NCBI GenBank assembly: GCA_964498755.1
Contig: CAZCIB010000005.1
Coordinates: forward strand, 10,022 to 74,021
Direction: 5' to 3'
From: RZZS01 sp964498755
GTDB lineage: Bacteria > Pseudomonadota > Alphaproteobacteria > Micavibrionales > Micavibrionaceae
DNA length: 64,000 nt
The position numbers were made by a program, and so were the translations under genes. Shown here piece after piece: positions 16,859 to 26,033 of the stretch (position 1 is the stretch's first letter; each line of letters begins with the position of its first letter). The notes beneath the pieces were generated by a model, which saw only the letters and a list, made by a program, of their open reading frames with translations, ran no database searches and was not told the origin of the DNA.

Positions 16859-16885
16859 AACTCCCAACTCACAACTCACAACTAC
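16859..16885. repeat. Inverted heptanucleotide repeats at the ppc stop
   Basis: About four 7-mers CAACTCM, the complement of the unit at 16616-16748. The last copy overlaps the TAG stop codon of ppc (16882-16884). Confidence 0.85.
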
Positions 16886-19782
16886 CCCGTAAACCCGACA
16901 TGATGCGTGATCGCGGAAGAGACATCCTGAATCATGCGGTGCATTTTCACGAGCGGGTCGAAAATCCGCGTCTGTTCCTCGGCGTAGATTTCCTTTTCCT
17001 CGGCGCTGTAATCGGAGGCTTCGCCGTAATCGGCGGACGCGCTCTCATCCGGATGGACCGGAAAAATTTCGCGTAAAAGAATATCGGCCGCCGGGATGTT
17101 CAGCTTGTAGACCTGTTTTAAAAGCTGGTTGCGCGAGACGTCATGTTGCGGCGAATAATAAGGAATTTCCGTCGCCAGCAGGTAAATCTCCTGGATCAGG
17201 CAAAGCCGGACCGCGTGCAGGCAGGCCAGCGCCGTGTGTTCTTCTTCATTGCAAACGCCGGCGTCCGACTCAAAGCGCTTGAGAATGCTCATATCCGCGT
17301 AAATCTTGCGGAAAACGTGCTGGATGTCGACGGAGGGGCTGATGTGTTCCAGGATTTTGGCGACGCTGCCGCAGCGGCGCGCGTTAACGGGATCGCCGGC
17401 GTGCGATTCCCGGATCAGCCAGAACATCGGGTCGAGCGTATCAATATAGGCTTTCATCACGTCAGCCTGCGATTTGCAAGCCCCGAAGAGCGCGAGCCGC
17501 ATCAGGGAGCGGAAGCGCGGCGAGTTTTCCTTCATAAAGCTGTAGAAGGCCGGGTCCGTGCGGACGGCGCTGCCAAGGCCTGAGAACGTATTCACCAGAA
17601 CGCCCATCTGCGCGAGAACGGCGTTGTGCGGGATGGCCCGGTATTCGCGCGCCATTGGCGCCTTGTTCTCCGTTTTGGAATAATCGTATTGCCGTTTGGC
17701 GGCGCGGCTGCCTGTACCGCGCATGAGGTTCATGCCGAACGCGGAGAGCAGGGAGCCGTATTGGGGGCTTTGCATCAGCTCGTCCTGAAACTCCTTGATA
17801 ATGGTCAGGAATTCGGTAATGCCGGCGCGGTCCTCGTAATAGGGATCGCCGGGTTTTTCCTGCGTTTCTTCTGTCCAGTAGCCCAGTATGCGCGTCAGCG
17901 CCGCCAGAGACGTTTCCTTTGACATGAAGTAAAGATACCCGTCGCCGCCCTGGAAACTGCTTTCCTGGATATAGGGCATATTGCTCTCTTTCAGTTCGGC
18001 CAGGAAATGCGGCGGCGTCAGATATTCCATACGCGCGCGCATGCTCTCGGGATGGCCGCCGCGCCCTGAAGATTCCCCGTGCGTGTCAAAGCACAGCATG
18101 GCCGTATCATCCAGCTCGTATTTCACCATCAGTCTGGCGATACGCTCTTTTAAACGTTCAATAGAGCCCGACGCGGGCGTCTGCCCGATATAGCGGCCTG
18201 CGTCAGAGTAACCGGTTTGCAGGCACAGGCGTCCGCGCGCGCGGGCGTAACTGCGAAATTCAGGAACTTCCAGAAGATGATCGACGATCCGGCTCGCGCG
18301 CTTCAGGGCGCGTTCCGTTTCAAAGAGAGGGCAGATATCGACGTGGTTTTCAATTCCGAAACGCCGCGCGTAATAAAGCGCGGACATCACCGTGAATGAA
18401 CTTTCCGTTTCCGCGATCAGAAAGCGGACCGGCGTGTGGTTGTCAACATGCTGTATGATTTGCTGCATCAGCATGAACAGGCGGATCGCCGAGGCTTCTT
18501 CTTCAAGAATATTGCCAAAATGGATATTGCAGGGGCCGGCCTGGCGGAACTTGCTTAACAGCTTGTCCATATAGGTCTGGCGGAAGCGCGGGTCGGCGGG
18601 ATGCGTGGTTAATTCGACATATTTGCGGATGGCGTTATGGACCTGCGCGGCGTTGATCCTGAAATGGACATGCGCGCGGGATAAGCCGAAGTTTTCCAGC
18701 TGCGAGAGCAGTACCAGCAATTCAGTTTTGTCTTCTTCGTTTTTCGTCTTCTTGACGGCCTTCTCAATAACGTTGATGAGGGGGCCGGGACCAAGCATGC
18801 GCGCGTCCCGGCTTGCCATAAGCTCGCGCGAGGCGCGCTGTAACTTGGGGTGCCCCGGTTCGCGCTCGCCGTCATAAGCGGAAAAGAATTTGTGATGCTC
18901 GCGCAAGGGGCGCAGGCTGTTGTCCAGCAGATTCAGCGCTGGCGCCAGAGCGCTGTCCAGCGTTTCGGACTTTGCGCATAGCAGGGCCAGTTTATTGCGG
19001 TAGTATTCCGTCTGCTGGATTTGCAAATCGAGTTTCGCCGCGAATGTCGCCGTCCAGTTGATATCATTGCGGCCATCGAGGTCGAAGCCGACCCATGTCG
19101 CGATCGTGCAGAGCTTCGGGCGGATTTCCGTCCATCTGTCCGGATAGAGCTCCTGCGCGACGATGAACGCCGTTCTGTAGAGCGTTTCAACGCTGTCATG
19201 CAGGTTACCGATGGCCTCGTGCGAGAATTCTTCCTCATCGCGCAGGGTCGGCGGCTCGAAATTTATTGCGGCGCTTTTGATCAGGTTGCTAGCGGCTTCG
19301 TCTTTTTCGTTCCCGGGCGCGGCGGCGTAATGCGCCAATGCGCGGTTAAGCTCGCGAGTCATGCCGAATGTCGGATGCGCCGTAAACACGAAGCCGTAAA
19401 AGACCTGTGACAGCGCGGACTGAAACGTTTCAAAATCCCGTTTTGCGCCGTCATCGAATGCAAGGTTTTCAATGATATCGGATAGAGCCCCGGTATTTTT
19501 GCGCGCGTCCGTATCTCCAAGATAGCGGGCCAGCTTCTCGCCGCGCTTGATCAGGCCGTCTTGCGCCAGCTCTTCGGTTATCCGTTGCAGGTCATCCGTC
19601 GAGAGCTGTCCGCTGCGCAACTGGTCGTTCAAGTAAAGCGACAGGCGCAGGACCGGCGAAATAAAAGGATTGAGTTCCCGCCGCGCAAAATACTCGGCGT
19701 ATTGCGTCTTGATTCCGTCGAGCAGGGCGGGCGCGGGTTCAGGGGATTGTTGTTTTATGGGCGTGACGCGTTCTTCGGACAT
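16882..19782 (-). CDS. ppc: Phosphoenolpyruvate carboxylase, divergent alphaproteobacterial type
   Basis: Anaplerotic enzyme that carboxylates PEP to oxaloacetate. 966 aa, within the family range. Recognisable but variant motifs: VFTAHPTFGMTREL near residue 132 (catalytic His kept), WVGFDLDGRNDINW near 240, TGYSDAGRYIGQ near 535, FDTHGESSGRGGHP near 572, SSFQGGDGYLYF near 612 and GTGSRAAKRQ near 688. The canonical SDSNKDGG lysine region and HGRGGSVGRGG loop differ, so this is a divergent PEPC and activity is inferred. The stop codon sits in a heptanucleotide repeat. No neighbour shares its pathway. Confidence 0.85.
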   Translation of the reverse strand: MSEERVTPIKQQSPEPAPALLDGIKTQYAEYFARRELNPFISPVLRLSLYLNDQLRSGQLSTDDLQRITEELAQDGLIKRGEKLARYLGDTDARKNTGALSDIIENLAFDDGAKRDFETFQSALSQVFYGFVFTAHPTFGMTRELNRALAHYAAAPGNEKDEAASNLIKSAAINFEPPTLRDEEEFSHEAIGNLHDSVETLYRTAFIVAQELYPDRWTEIRPKLCTIATWVGFDLDGRNDINWTATFAAKLDLQIQQTEYYRNKLALLCAKSETLDSALAPALNLLDNSLRPLREHHKFFSAYDGEREPGHPKLQRASRELMASRDARMLGPGPLINVIEKAVKKTKNEEDKTELLVLLSQLENFGLSRAHVHFRINAAQVHNAIRKYVELTTHPADPRFRQTYMDKLLSKFRQAGPCNIHFGNILEEEASAIRLFMLMQQIIQHVDNHTPVRFLIAETESSFTVMSALYYARRFGIENHVDICPLFETERALKRASRIVDHLLEVPEFRSYARARGRLCLQTGYSDAGRYIGQTPASGSIERLKERIARLMVKYELDDTAMLCFDTHGESSGRGGHPESMRARMEYLTPPHFLAELKESNMPYIQESSFQGGDGYLYFMSKETSLAALTRILGYWTEETQEKPGDPYYEDRAGITEFLTIIKEFQDELMQSPQYGSLLSAFGMNLMRGTGSRAAKRQYDYSKTENKAPMAREYRAIPHNAVLAQMGVLVNTFSGLGSAVRTDPAFYSFMKENSPRFRSLMRLALFGACKSQADVMKAYIDTLDPMFWLIRESHAGDPVNARRCGSVAKILEHISPSVDIQHVFRKIYADMSILKRFESDAGVCNEEEHTALACLHAVRLCLIQEIYLLATEIPYYSPQHDVSRNQLLKQVYKLNIPAADILLREIFPVHPDESASADYGEASDYSAEEKEIYAEEQTRIFDPLVKMHRMIQDVSSAITHHVGFTG

Positions 19783-19822
19783 TGATCTGTTGTGCCGTTT
19801 TTGAGAGGGATTTGCAATCAGA

Positions 19823-20710
19823 TTAAACTGCGCGTTTTAGCGTTTTCTCAGTTATGTCTATTTTTCCTTTTGATCCAACCGGCAAAGGGAACAAATCCTC
19901 CCCATGCCCGAACGGGGCGTTCATGATGACCGGAACGTTCAGACCTGACGTATGTTCGCGGATGATGTCTTCTATCGTAAAACCGAACGGTCGGCCGCTA
20001 TCGCTCATATTCTTAAACTGCCCGAAGAGCAGGGCGGCGGCGTTTTTGAGAATACCGGCATGTTTGAAATGGCAGAGCATCCGGTCCATGCGGCTAAGCT
20101 CTTCGTTGCAGTCTTCGAAAAACAAAATCGCGCCGTTGGTATCGGGCATATAATCCGTGCCGATAAGGGCCTGAAACACGCTTAAGTTTCCGCCAAGCAG
20201 CGGGCCATGCGCTTCGCCGCCCTTTAGAACATCCGCGTTATCAAGCGGCAGGGCCGTATCTTCTCCGGCGAGCAGGTCGAGCAAAGTTTGCGCGTCTTTG
20301 TGATTGTGGATATTTTTAAAAACGCTGCCATGACAGGCAATTAAACCTGTTTTTGCATATATTGCATTAAGAAGAGCGGTGACGTCGCTAAAGCCGATGA
20401 TCTGTTTCGGGTTGTTTTTGATCAGGTCGAAATCAATCAGGGGGAGCATACGCAAAACCCCGTTGCCGCCGCCGGCCGCCCATATGGCCCTGATTTCCGG
20501 GTCTTTTACCAGATCGTGAAAGGCATCCGCTCTCTCTTGAGCCGTCCCGGCCATCTGGCCGCGCCGCGCGAATGTCTGGGCATGGACGTCAATACGGTAG
20601 CCTTGCGATTCCATGAAGGTTTTCGCAAGCTCGATATCAGGCTTCTCAACGTATCCGCCCGGGGCCATGACGCCGATCAGATTGCCTTTTTGGAGAGGAG
20701 CGGGTTTCAT
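19823..20710 (-). CDS. ldcA: LD-carboxypeptidase (peptidase S66)
   Basis: Cytosolic murein-recycling serine peptidase that trims the terminal D-Ala from muropeptide tetrapeptides; the MccF self-immunity subgroup is an alternative. 295 aa. Nucleophile motif IGFSDVTALL near residue 107, the Glu of LFFEDCNEE near residue 205 and the His of NAPFGHGEDLFPLPVG near residue 272 form the S66 Ser-Glu-His set; AAGGGNGVLR near residue 80 is the usual Gly-rich loop. Start ATG 20710 lies 9 bp after the phrB stop, so the two may be co-transcribed. Confidence 0.9.
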   Translation of the reverse strand: MKPAPLQKGNLIGVMAPGGYVEKPDIELAKTFMESQGYRIDVHAQTFARRGQMAGTAQERADAFHDLVKDPEIRAIWAAGGGNGVLRMLPLIDFDLIKNNPKQIIGFSDVTALLNAIYAKTGLIACHGSVFKNIHNHKDAQTLLDLLAGEDTALPLDNADVLKGGEAHGPLLGGNLSVFQALIGTDYMPDTNGAILFFEDCNEELSRMDRMLCHFKHAGILKNAAALLFGQFKNMSDSGRPFGFTIEDIIREHTSGLNVPVIMNAPFGHGEDLFPLPVGSKGKIDITEKTLKRAV

Positions 20711-20719
20711 GCGGAAATC

Positions 20720-22138
20720 TTACGGCGCTTCTTTCAGAGACTCAAACGCCGCGAGGGCGTTTTGACGTTCCTGCTTATGATCTACAATCGGATGCGGATA
20801 CGTCTCCCCGAGCTTAACGCCCGCATCCTCCACAACCTTTTCTGGAGCTTCCCATGGCGCATGGATATGTTTCGCCGGCATTTCCCCAAGTTCCGGGACA
20901 AAGCGGCGCACGTAATCGCCTTCCGGGTCGAACTTCAGTCCTTGCGTGACCGGGTTGAATACCCGGAAATAGGGCGCGGCGTCCGCCCCGCATCCGGCGA
21001 TCCACTGCCAGCCCGCGCTGTTATTGGCCAGATCGGCGTCGACGAGGCAGTCCCAGAACCATTTCTCGCCCTCGCTCCAGTGAATGCGTAAATCCTTTAC
21101 AAGAAACGAGCCGACAATCATGCGCACGCGGTTATGCATCCAGCCCGTTTCCCAGAGCTGGCGCATGCCCGCGTCTACTATTGGGTAGCCGGTAAGGCCT
21201 TTCTGCCAGGCCTTCAGCTGTTTTTTGTTCGGCTCCCAGGGGAAATTTTTAAATTTGTCCTGCATAGGCTCTTCGGGAAAATCGGGGAAATGATGCAGCA
21301 GGTTGTAACAAAACTCCCGCCAGTAGATTTCACGCAGAAAGGGTTCGCTGCGGTCGCCCGTTTCATGCCAGATCTGACGCGGGCCGATTTCTCCGTGATG
21401 CAAATGCGGCGACAGGCCGGACGTGAAATCCTTGTCCGGCCGGTCCCGGCCTGTTTTGTATTGAGAAACGGCGTCCTCAAGGAAGCGGTGAAAACGTTCC
21501 TGTGCGCCGCTTTCACCGGGCCGCCAGTATTGTTCGAGTTTCTTGTCCCAGCGAATTTCAGGCAGAAGGCCCAGTTCATCAATCGTGACGCCGGCGTCGA
21601 GTTGCGAAGGGGGGTTCAGCTGATCCGGTTCAGGCAGTGGTTCCGGCGGTTCGCGCAGCGCAATTCCGGCCTTGTAAAAAGGCGTAAAGACCTTATAGGG
21701 CGCGCCATCGTCCTTTTTTACAGTCCACGGCTCCCGGATTAGGCCGGCGTTAAAATTCGCCGTCTCAATATTGTTTTCGCCGCACCATTTCAGAACGTCT
21801 TTCTCAAGCGCTTGCCGCCAGGGCTCGTAACAACGGTTCCAGTAAAGCGCGCCTGCTCTGGTTTCCTTGAAGAGACGGGACAGTTGCGCGATCGCGCCGC
21901 CCTTGAATACGAGCAGATTGGCGTTCTTTTTTTTCAGGCTCTTTTGCAAAGCGCGCAGGGAATGATGCAGCCACCAGCGGCTTGCTGCGCCCGGCCGCCA
22001 GTCGCCCGCCGCTTCTTCGTCAAGTATGTAGACCGGGATAACGGGCCGCCCGGTCTGCGCCGCTTCGTAAAGCGCCGGGTTGTCATAGATACGCAGATCT
22101 TGTTGAAACCAGACAATAATAGGAGATGGCTTATTCAT
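20720..22138 (-). CDS. phrB: Deoxyribodipyrimidine photolyase
   Basis: Light-driven repair of cyclobutane pyrimidine dimers with FAD and an antenna chromophore. 472 aa, typical of class I CPD photolyases. The N-terminal Rossmann-like antenna domain starts IVWFQQDLRIYDNPAL; the FAD domain shows EIYWREFCYNLLHHFPDF near residue 280, GYPIVDAGMRQLWETGWMHN split by loop regions near 323, and WQWIAGCGADAAPYFRVFNP near residue 385. The third residue pair of the N-terminal motif (QDLR for RDLR) is common. Adjacent to ldcA. Confidence 0.95.
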   Translation of the reverse strand: MNKPSPIIVWFQQDLRIYDNPALYEAAQTGRPVIPVYILDEEAAGDWRPGAASRWWLHHSLRALQKSLKKKNANLLVFKGGAIAQLSRLFKETRAGALYWNRCYEPWRQALEKDVLKWCGENNIETANFNAGLIREPWTVKKDDGAPYKVFTPFYKAGIALREPPEPLPEPDQLNPPSQLDAGVTIDELGLLPEIRWDKKLEQYWRPGESGAQERFHRFLEDAVSQYKTGRDRPDKDFTSGLSPHLHHGEIGPRQIWHETGDRSEPFLREIYWREFCYNLLHHFPDFPEEPMQDKFKNFPWEPNKKQLKAWQKGLTGYPIVDAGMRQLWETGWMHNRVRMIVGSFLVKDLRIHWSEGEKWFWDCLVDADLANNSAGWQWIAGCGADAAPYFRVFNPVTQGLKFDPEGDYVRRFVPELGEMPAKHIHAPWEAPEKVVEDAGVKLGETYPHPIVDHKQERQNALAAFESLKEAP

Positions 22139-22193
22139 GACAGGAAGTTACGTATGACTCGCCCGTCAGGATCAACCTTGCGGTAAAAAATAA

Positions 22194-23156
22194 TCAGCCG
22201 TCCGCCGTTATTTTCTCGATGATTTCCTGCAGGGTTTCTTCAGCGTTCTGGTTGTCAATCTGACAGGTTCCGGCCGCGTGATGCCCGCCGCCGCCATATT
22301 CAAGGCACAGCTTGCCAATGTTGGTTTTGCTGGTGCGGTTGAGGATCGACTTGCCGATCGCGAATACCGTATTTTGCTTGTTTTTGCCCCATATGACATG
22401 ACAGGAAATGTTGCATTGCGGGAAGAGCGCGTAAATCATGAAGCGGTTCCCGGCCCAGATCGTGTCTTCCTTGCGCAGGTCCAGTACGACGAGATTCTTG
22501 TGGACGGTGGCGCAACGCTCTACCTGTTCCCGGAATTTGAGCTGGTGTTCAAAATAAAGGTCGACGCGCTCTTTAACATCGGGTAATGCAAGGATTTCGT
22601 TAATATCCTTATGCGTCCGGCAAAAGTCGATGAGTTGCATCATCAGTTGATAGTTCGAGATATTGAAATCGCGGAACCGCCCGAGACCCGTGCGCGAATC
22701 CATGATGAAGCTCAAAAGCTCCCAGCCTTGCGGGTTGAGGATATCCTCTTTGGTAAACTGCGCGGAGTCCGCCTTGTCGACGGCTTCGAGCAATTCATCG
22801 CTGATATTGGGAAGGCGGGATTTACCGCCAAAATAACGGTAGACGACATAAGCCGCCGAAGGCGCGTCGGGGTCGATAACGTGGTTCGGCGGAATTTCGT
22901 CAAGGCGCTCAATCTCGCTGGCATGATGGTCAAAGGCGAGATAGACGCCTTCAACGTAGGGCAGGTTGGTCGTGATGTCATCCGGCCCGATATCAATAAT
23001 GCCGTCCTGCATGTCTTTCGGATGGGCGAATGAAATCTCGTCTATCATGCCCAGCTCTTTCAGAATAACGCCGCAGACAAGGCCGTCCATGTCGCTGCGG
23101 GTTACAAGGCGGTATTTCTTGTTTTCTTCGGGAAGGATTTTCGAATCTGTGGTCAT
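22194..23156 (-). CDS. DHH family phosphoesterase
   Basis: 320 aa. The N-terminal DHH domain carries SDMDGLVCGVIL near residue 20 and AFDHHASE near residue 75 (Asp/His metal ligands). The C-terminal DHHA1 domain carries EYGGGGHHAAGTCQ near residue 290. Such proteins include nanoRNase/pAp phosphatases and exopolyphosphatase-like enzymes; the substrate cannot be fixed from sequence. It sits between phrB and clpX on the same strand with gaps of 55 and 114 bp. Another ATG a few codons in is possible. Confidence 0.85.
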   Translation of the reverse strand: MTTDSKILPEENKKYRLVTRSDMDGLVCGVILKELGMIDEISFAHPKDMQDGIIDIGPDDITTNLPYVEGVYLAFDHHASEIERLDEIPPNHVIDPDAPSAAYVVYRYFGGKSRLPNISDELLEAVDKADSAQFTKEDILNPQGWELLSFIMDSRTGLGRFRDFNISNYQLMMQLIDFCRTHKDINEILALPDVKERVDLYFEHQLKFREQVERCATVHKNLVVLDLRKEDTIWAGNRFMIYALFPQCNISCHVIWGKNKQNTVFAIGKSILNRTSKTNIGKLCLEYGGGGHHAAGTCQIDNQNAEETLQEIIEKITADG

Positions 23157-23270
23157 GGATGCATCACCCGTATCGTATGTCAGTTTGCGTCTTGAGGTAA
23201 TTTACAAAGGGTCGCTGAAAAACAGCATAAAAATCATAGTACGCGGGCGTTAAAAACGAAAGAGCTATTC

Positions 23271-24551
23271 TCAGGCGCTTGCGCCTTCCTTCGCCGTTTT
23301 TTTCTTTTTCTTGCTGTCGCTGTGAACAAAGACAGGTTTTTTGTTTTCCTCAACCGTATCTTTCTCGACCAGCACTTTTTCGACGTCGTCCATATCCGGA
23401 ATTTCGAACATGGTATCGAGCAGCAGGTTTTCGAGGATGGAGCGCAGTCCCCGCGCGCCGGTTTTCCGCTCGATGGCTTTTTGCGCGACGACCTTGAGGG
23501 CGTCTTCAGAAAATTCGAGTTCTGTACCCTCAAGCTCAAACAGGCGTTTGTATTGTTTGACAAGCGCGTTCTTGGGCTCGGTCAGGATCGTAATCAGCGC
23601 GTCTTCGTCGAGGTCTTCAAGCGTGGCGACAACGGGCAGGCGACCGACGAATTCGGGAATCAAGCCAAATTTAAGAAGGTCTTCCGGCTCAAGATCGCGC
23701 AATACGTCGCCGGCGCGGCGATCGTCGGGGCTGCGCACATCGGCACCAAAGCCGATCGTCGTGCCGCGCCCGCGCTCGGAAATAATTTTATCAAGCCCTG
23801 CAAACGCGCCGCCGCAGATGAAAAGGATATTGGCGGTGTCGACTTGTAAAAACTCTTGTTGCGGATGCTTGCGCCCGCCCTGCGGCGGAACGGCGGCGAT
23901 GGTGCCTTCCATCAGTTTAAGCAAAGCCTGTTGCACGCCCTCGCCGGAGACGTCGCGCGTGATCGACGGGTTGTCGGATTTGCGGGAAATCTTGTCGATT
24001 TCGTCAATGTAAACAATGCCTTTTTGCGCGCGCTCGACGTTGTAATCGGAGGCCTGCAGAAGTTTGAGAACGATATTCTCGACGTCCTCGCCGACATAGC
24101 CTGCCTCGGTCAGAGTCGTCGCGTCGGCCATGGTAAACGGCACGTCGAGAATGCGGGCGAGAGTCTGGGCCAGAAGCGTTTTACCGCAACCTGTCGGACC
24201 AACGAGCAGGATGTTGGATTTCGCAAGCTCAACTTCGGCGCCCGCGTCGGCGTCTTCGAGGCGTTTGTAGTGGTTGTGAACAGCGACGGAGAGCACCCGC
24301 TTGGCGCGTTCCTGGCCGATGACGTAATCGTCGAGCACGGCCTTGATCTCGCCTGGCGTCGGCACGCCGTCGCCGGAGCGCACGATCTGCGTCTTGTCCT
24401 CCTCGCGGATAATGTCCATGCACAGCTCAACGCATTCATTGCAGATGAACACGTTCGGCCCCGCTATCAGCTTGCGGACTTCGTGCTGGCTCTTGCCGCA
24501 GAAAGAGCAGTAAAGGGTGTTTTTGGATTCGCCGCTGCCGGATTTGCTCAT
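23271..24551 (-). CDS. clpX: ATP-dependent Clp protease ATP-binding subunit ClpX
   Basis: AAA+ unfoldase that feeds substrates to ClpP. 426 aa. N-terminal zinc-binding domain with CSFCGKS and CNECVELC (residues 15-44). Walker A GPTGCGKT near residue 121, Walker B VYIDEIDK near 184, and an IGF ClpP-contact loop in GTTIGFGADV near residue 272. Because the IGF loop is intact, a ClpP partner is expected, but clpP is not next to it as in many relatives: upstream lies a divergent sufE. Its promoter must lie in 24552-24754. Confidence 0.97.
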   Translation of the reverse strand: MSKSGSGESKNTLYCSFCGKSQHEVRKLIAGPNVFICNECVELCMDIIREEDKTQIVRSGDGVPTPGEIKAVLDDYVIGQERAKRVLSVAVHNHYKRLEDADAGAEVELAKSNILLVGPTGCGKTLLAQTLARILDVPFTMADATTLTEAGYVGEDVENIVLKLLQASDYNVERAQKGIVYIDEIDKISRKSDNPSITRDVSGEGVQQALLKLMEGTIAAVPPQGGRKHPQQEFLQVDTANILFICGGAFAGLDKIISERGRGTTIGFGADVRSPDDRRAGDVLRDLEPEDLLKFGLIPEFVGRLPVVATLEDLDEDALITILTEPKNALVKQYKRLFELEGTELEFSEDALKVVAQKAIERKTGARGLRSILENLLLDTMFEIPDMDDVEKVLVEKDTVEENKKPVFVHSDSKKKKKTAKEGASA

Positions 24552-24754
24552 TTAGGATGTTCTCTTTTCAGATACGCGATTCATTTCATTCCAATCTAGC
24601 CAAGGCGCAGGCATATACGCAAGGGCTTATATGAACAATCATAGGGACGCATGGCAAAAAAGCAAAGGACTCATTTTTTCATAGTTAAATATTTTTCTTG
24701 AGACTTGCCGCGCAGGCGGACATGCGTTACTTCGTCCATAACGGGGAAAGACCT

Positions 24755-25159
24755 ATGACGGATTATTCGCTTGCGGAAATACAGGAAACGTTTGAACTCC
24801 TCGGCGACTGGGAGGAGCGTTACGCCTATCTGATCGATCTCGGGCGGAATCTGCCGACGATGCCGCAGGAGCTCAAAACCGAAGAGACGAAGGTCAAGGG
24901 CTGCACCTCGCAGGTCTGGATGGTTCCGAAAGTGGAGGCGGGGCGTTACAGTTTCCTTGCGGATAGCGACGCCCTCATCGTCAAGGGCCTGATCGGGGTT
25001 CTGCTCGCGGCCTATAACGACAAGACGCCGGAGGAAATCGGCGCGGTGGATATCGAATCCGCCTTTCAGGAAATGGGCCTTGAACAGCATTTAAGCCCGA
25101 ACCGCCGCAACGGCTTTTATGCGATGGTCGAGCGGATCAGGGGTTTTGCGTCAAGTTAG
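24755..25159 (+). CDS. sufE: Cysteine desulfurase sulfur acceptor SufE
   Basis: Accepts persulfide sulfur from SufS and passes it to the SufBCD scaffold for Fe-S cluster assembly. 134 aa. The acceptor Cys lies in VKGCTSQVWM near residue 49, and the helical fold fits SufE (EETFELLGDWEERYAYLIDLG-type N-terminus, LSPNRRNGFYAMVERI C-terminus). ATG 24755 follows GGGGAAAGA; earlier in-frame starts lack a site. Divergent from clpX; no other suf gene is in the window. Confidence 0.93.
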   Translation: MTDYSLAEIQETFELLGDWEERYAYLIDLGRNLPTMPQELKTEETKVKGCTSQVWMVPKVEAGRYSFLADSDALIVKGLIGVLLAAYNDKTPEEIGAVDIESAFQEMGLEQHLSPNRRNGFYAMVERIRGFASS

Positions 25160-25190
25160 AGCGTTACCCGATTTGATGAAATCGCACCTT

Positions 25191-25256
25191 GTCGCCTCTG
25201 CGAAAGCGGAGGCCCAAAGTTACAGAATTTTGGATCCCCGCCTTCGCGGGGATGAC
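25191..25256. repeat. GTCAT...ATGAC two-hairpin element
   Basis: GTCGCCTCTGCGAAAGCGGAGGC is followed by an internal CCAAA...TTTTGG pairing and by ATCCCCGCCTTCGCGGGGAT ending in GAC. It lies between the convergent sufE and the 25280 gene and may serve as terminator. Confidence 0.75.
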
Positions 25257-25279
25257 ATGGAACCCAAAGGGGGCAGGGG

Positions 25280-25909
25280 TTATTTGTCCTCTTCCTCTTC
25301 CTCTTCCTCTTCCGTCTTTTCGTTGTCTGCGTTTTCCTCGGGCGTTTCGGGCTCCGCGATCCGTATGCTTCCCAGAATATCCGCGAACATGGAATCCGCA
25401 GGGTCATGCGTCGCGCCGATCAGTTCGCCTTCAACCGTAAGGACAGAGTCCTTGCCGATCCAGACCTGCGCGGTATAAATCATCCCGTCGCGCCCTGCCG
25501 TGCCTGTGCCGCTGAGCCCGGCGAGTTTTGCGCCCTCCGATTCAGAAAAATGGATGTTGTATTCCTCGATCATTTCCTTGTCCACAAGGCCGCGCAGCAC
25601 GGCGATCATGGTTTCGCGGTCGGCGCGTTCGTACATGTCCGCGCCCGCCGGGTTGCAGGTCACGCGGAAATTCACGGTCGTGCGCATGCCGAATACTTGC
25701 GTGTAATTGGTCACGGCGTAGCAGCGGTTTTCTTCCGGGCATTTGCGGCTCGTGTAAGGCGCTTCCGGGAAGTCGATGGCAAAGCCGCAATTCTCCGGCT
25801 GATAGGTATGGGGCAGGGGCGTCGGCTCGCGCGGCGGCTTTTGCTTGCCTTCCTGGGCATGGGCGGGGAGGGCATATAAAAGAACGAACCAAAGCCACAG
25901 GAGCGTCAT
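25280..25909 (-). CDS. Hypothetical secreted protein with acidic tail
   Basis: 209 aa. Signal peptide MTLLWLWFVLLYALPAHA-QE, a mature domain with four cysteines (NCGFAIDFPEAPYTSRKC, then CYAV and VTCNPAG) and a C-terminal run of Glu (EEEEEEEEDK). No family recognised. The apparent ATG at 25907-25909 is the CATGAC end of the palindromic repeat 25905-26025, so the repeat supplies the start codon; the frame also runs back through the repeat to 26041, but that extension (44 residues) would bury the signal peptide. Downstream of hisS on the same strand. Confidence 0.65.
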   Translation of the reverse strand: MTLLWLWFVLLYALPAHAQEGKQKPPREPTPLPHTYQPENCGFAIDFPEAPYTSRKCPEENRCYAVTNYTQVFGMRTTVNFRVTCNPAGADMYERADRETMIAVLRGLVDKEMIEEYNIHFSESEGAKLAGLSGTGTAGRDGMIYTAQVWIGKDSVLTVEGELIGATHDPADSMFADILGSIRIAEPETPEENADNEKTEEEEEEEEDK

Positions 25910-26025
25910 GCCCGCCCGCCTTCGCGCTTGCGCGCTATGGCGCGTAAAAGCTTTATGCGGGCATCCGGACTTCGCTAAAGAAGCTTCGTCCGGCAGGCCG
26001 GATACCCGCTCAAGGCGGGTATGAC
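25905..26025. repeat. GTCAT...ATGAC element overlapping a start codon
   Basis: Ends GTCATGCCCGCCCGCC (25905) and CAAGGCGGGTATGAC (to 26025), with internal hairpins GCGCTTGCGCGC and CCGGACTTCG...CGTCCGG. It lies between hisS (stop at 26034) and the secreted-protein gene whose ATG it provides. Confidence 0.8.
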
Positions 26026-26033
26026 AGTTTATT

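Noticed and set aside
16568..16879. Open frames through the heptanucleotide repeats
   Set aside because: They encode only repeats of Leu/Ala/Thr/Arg/Tyr/Ser from the 7-mer and are not plausible proteins.
24552..24754. clpP expected beside clpX
   Set aside because: The region holds only a divergent promoter gap leading to sufE; no clpP-like frame is present.
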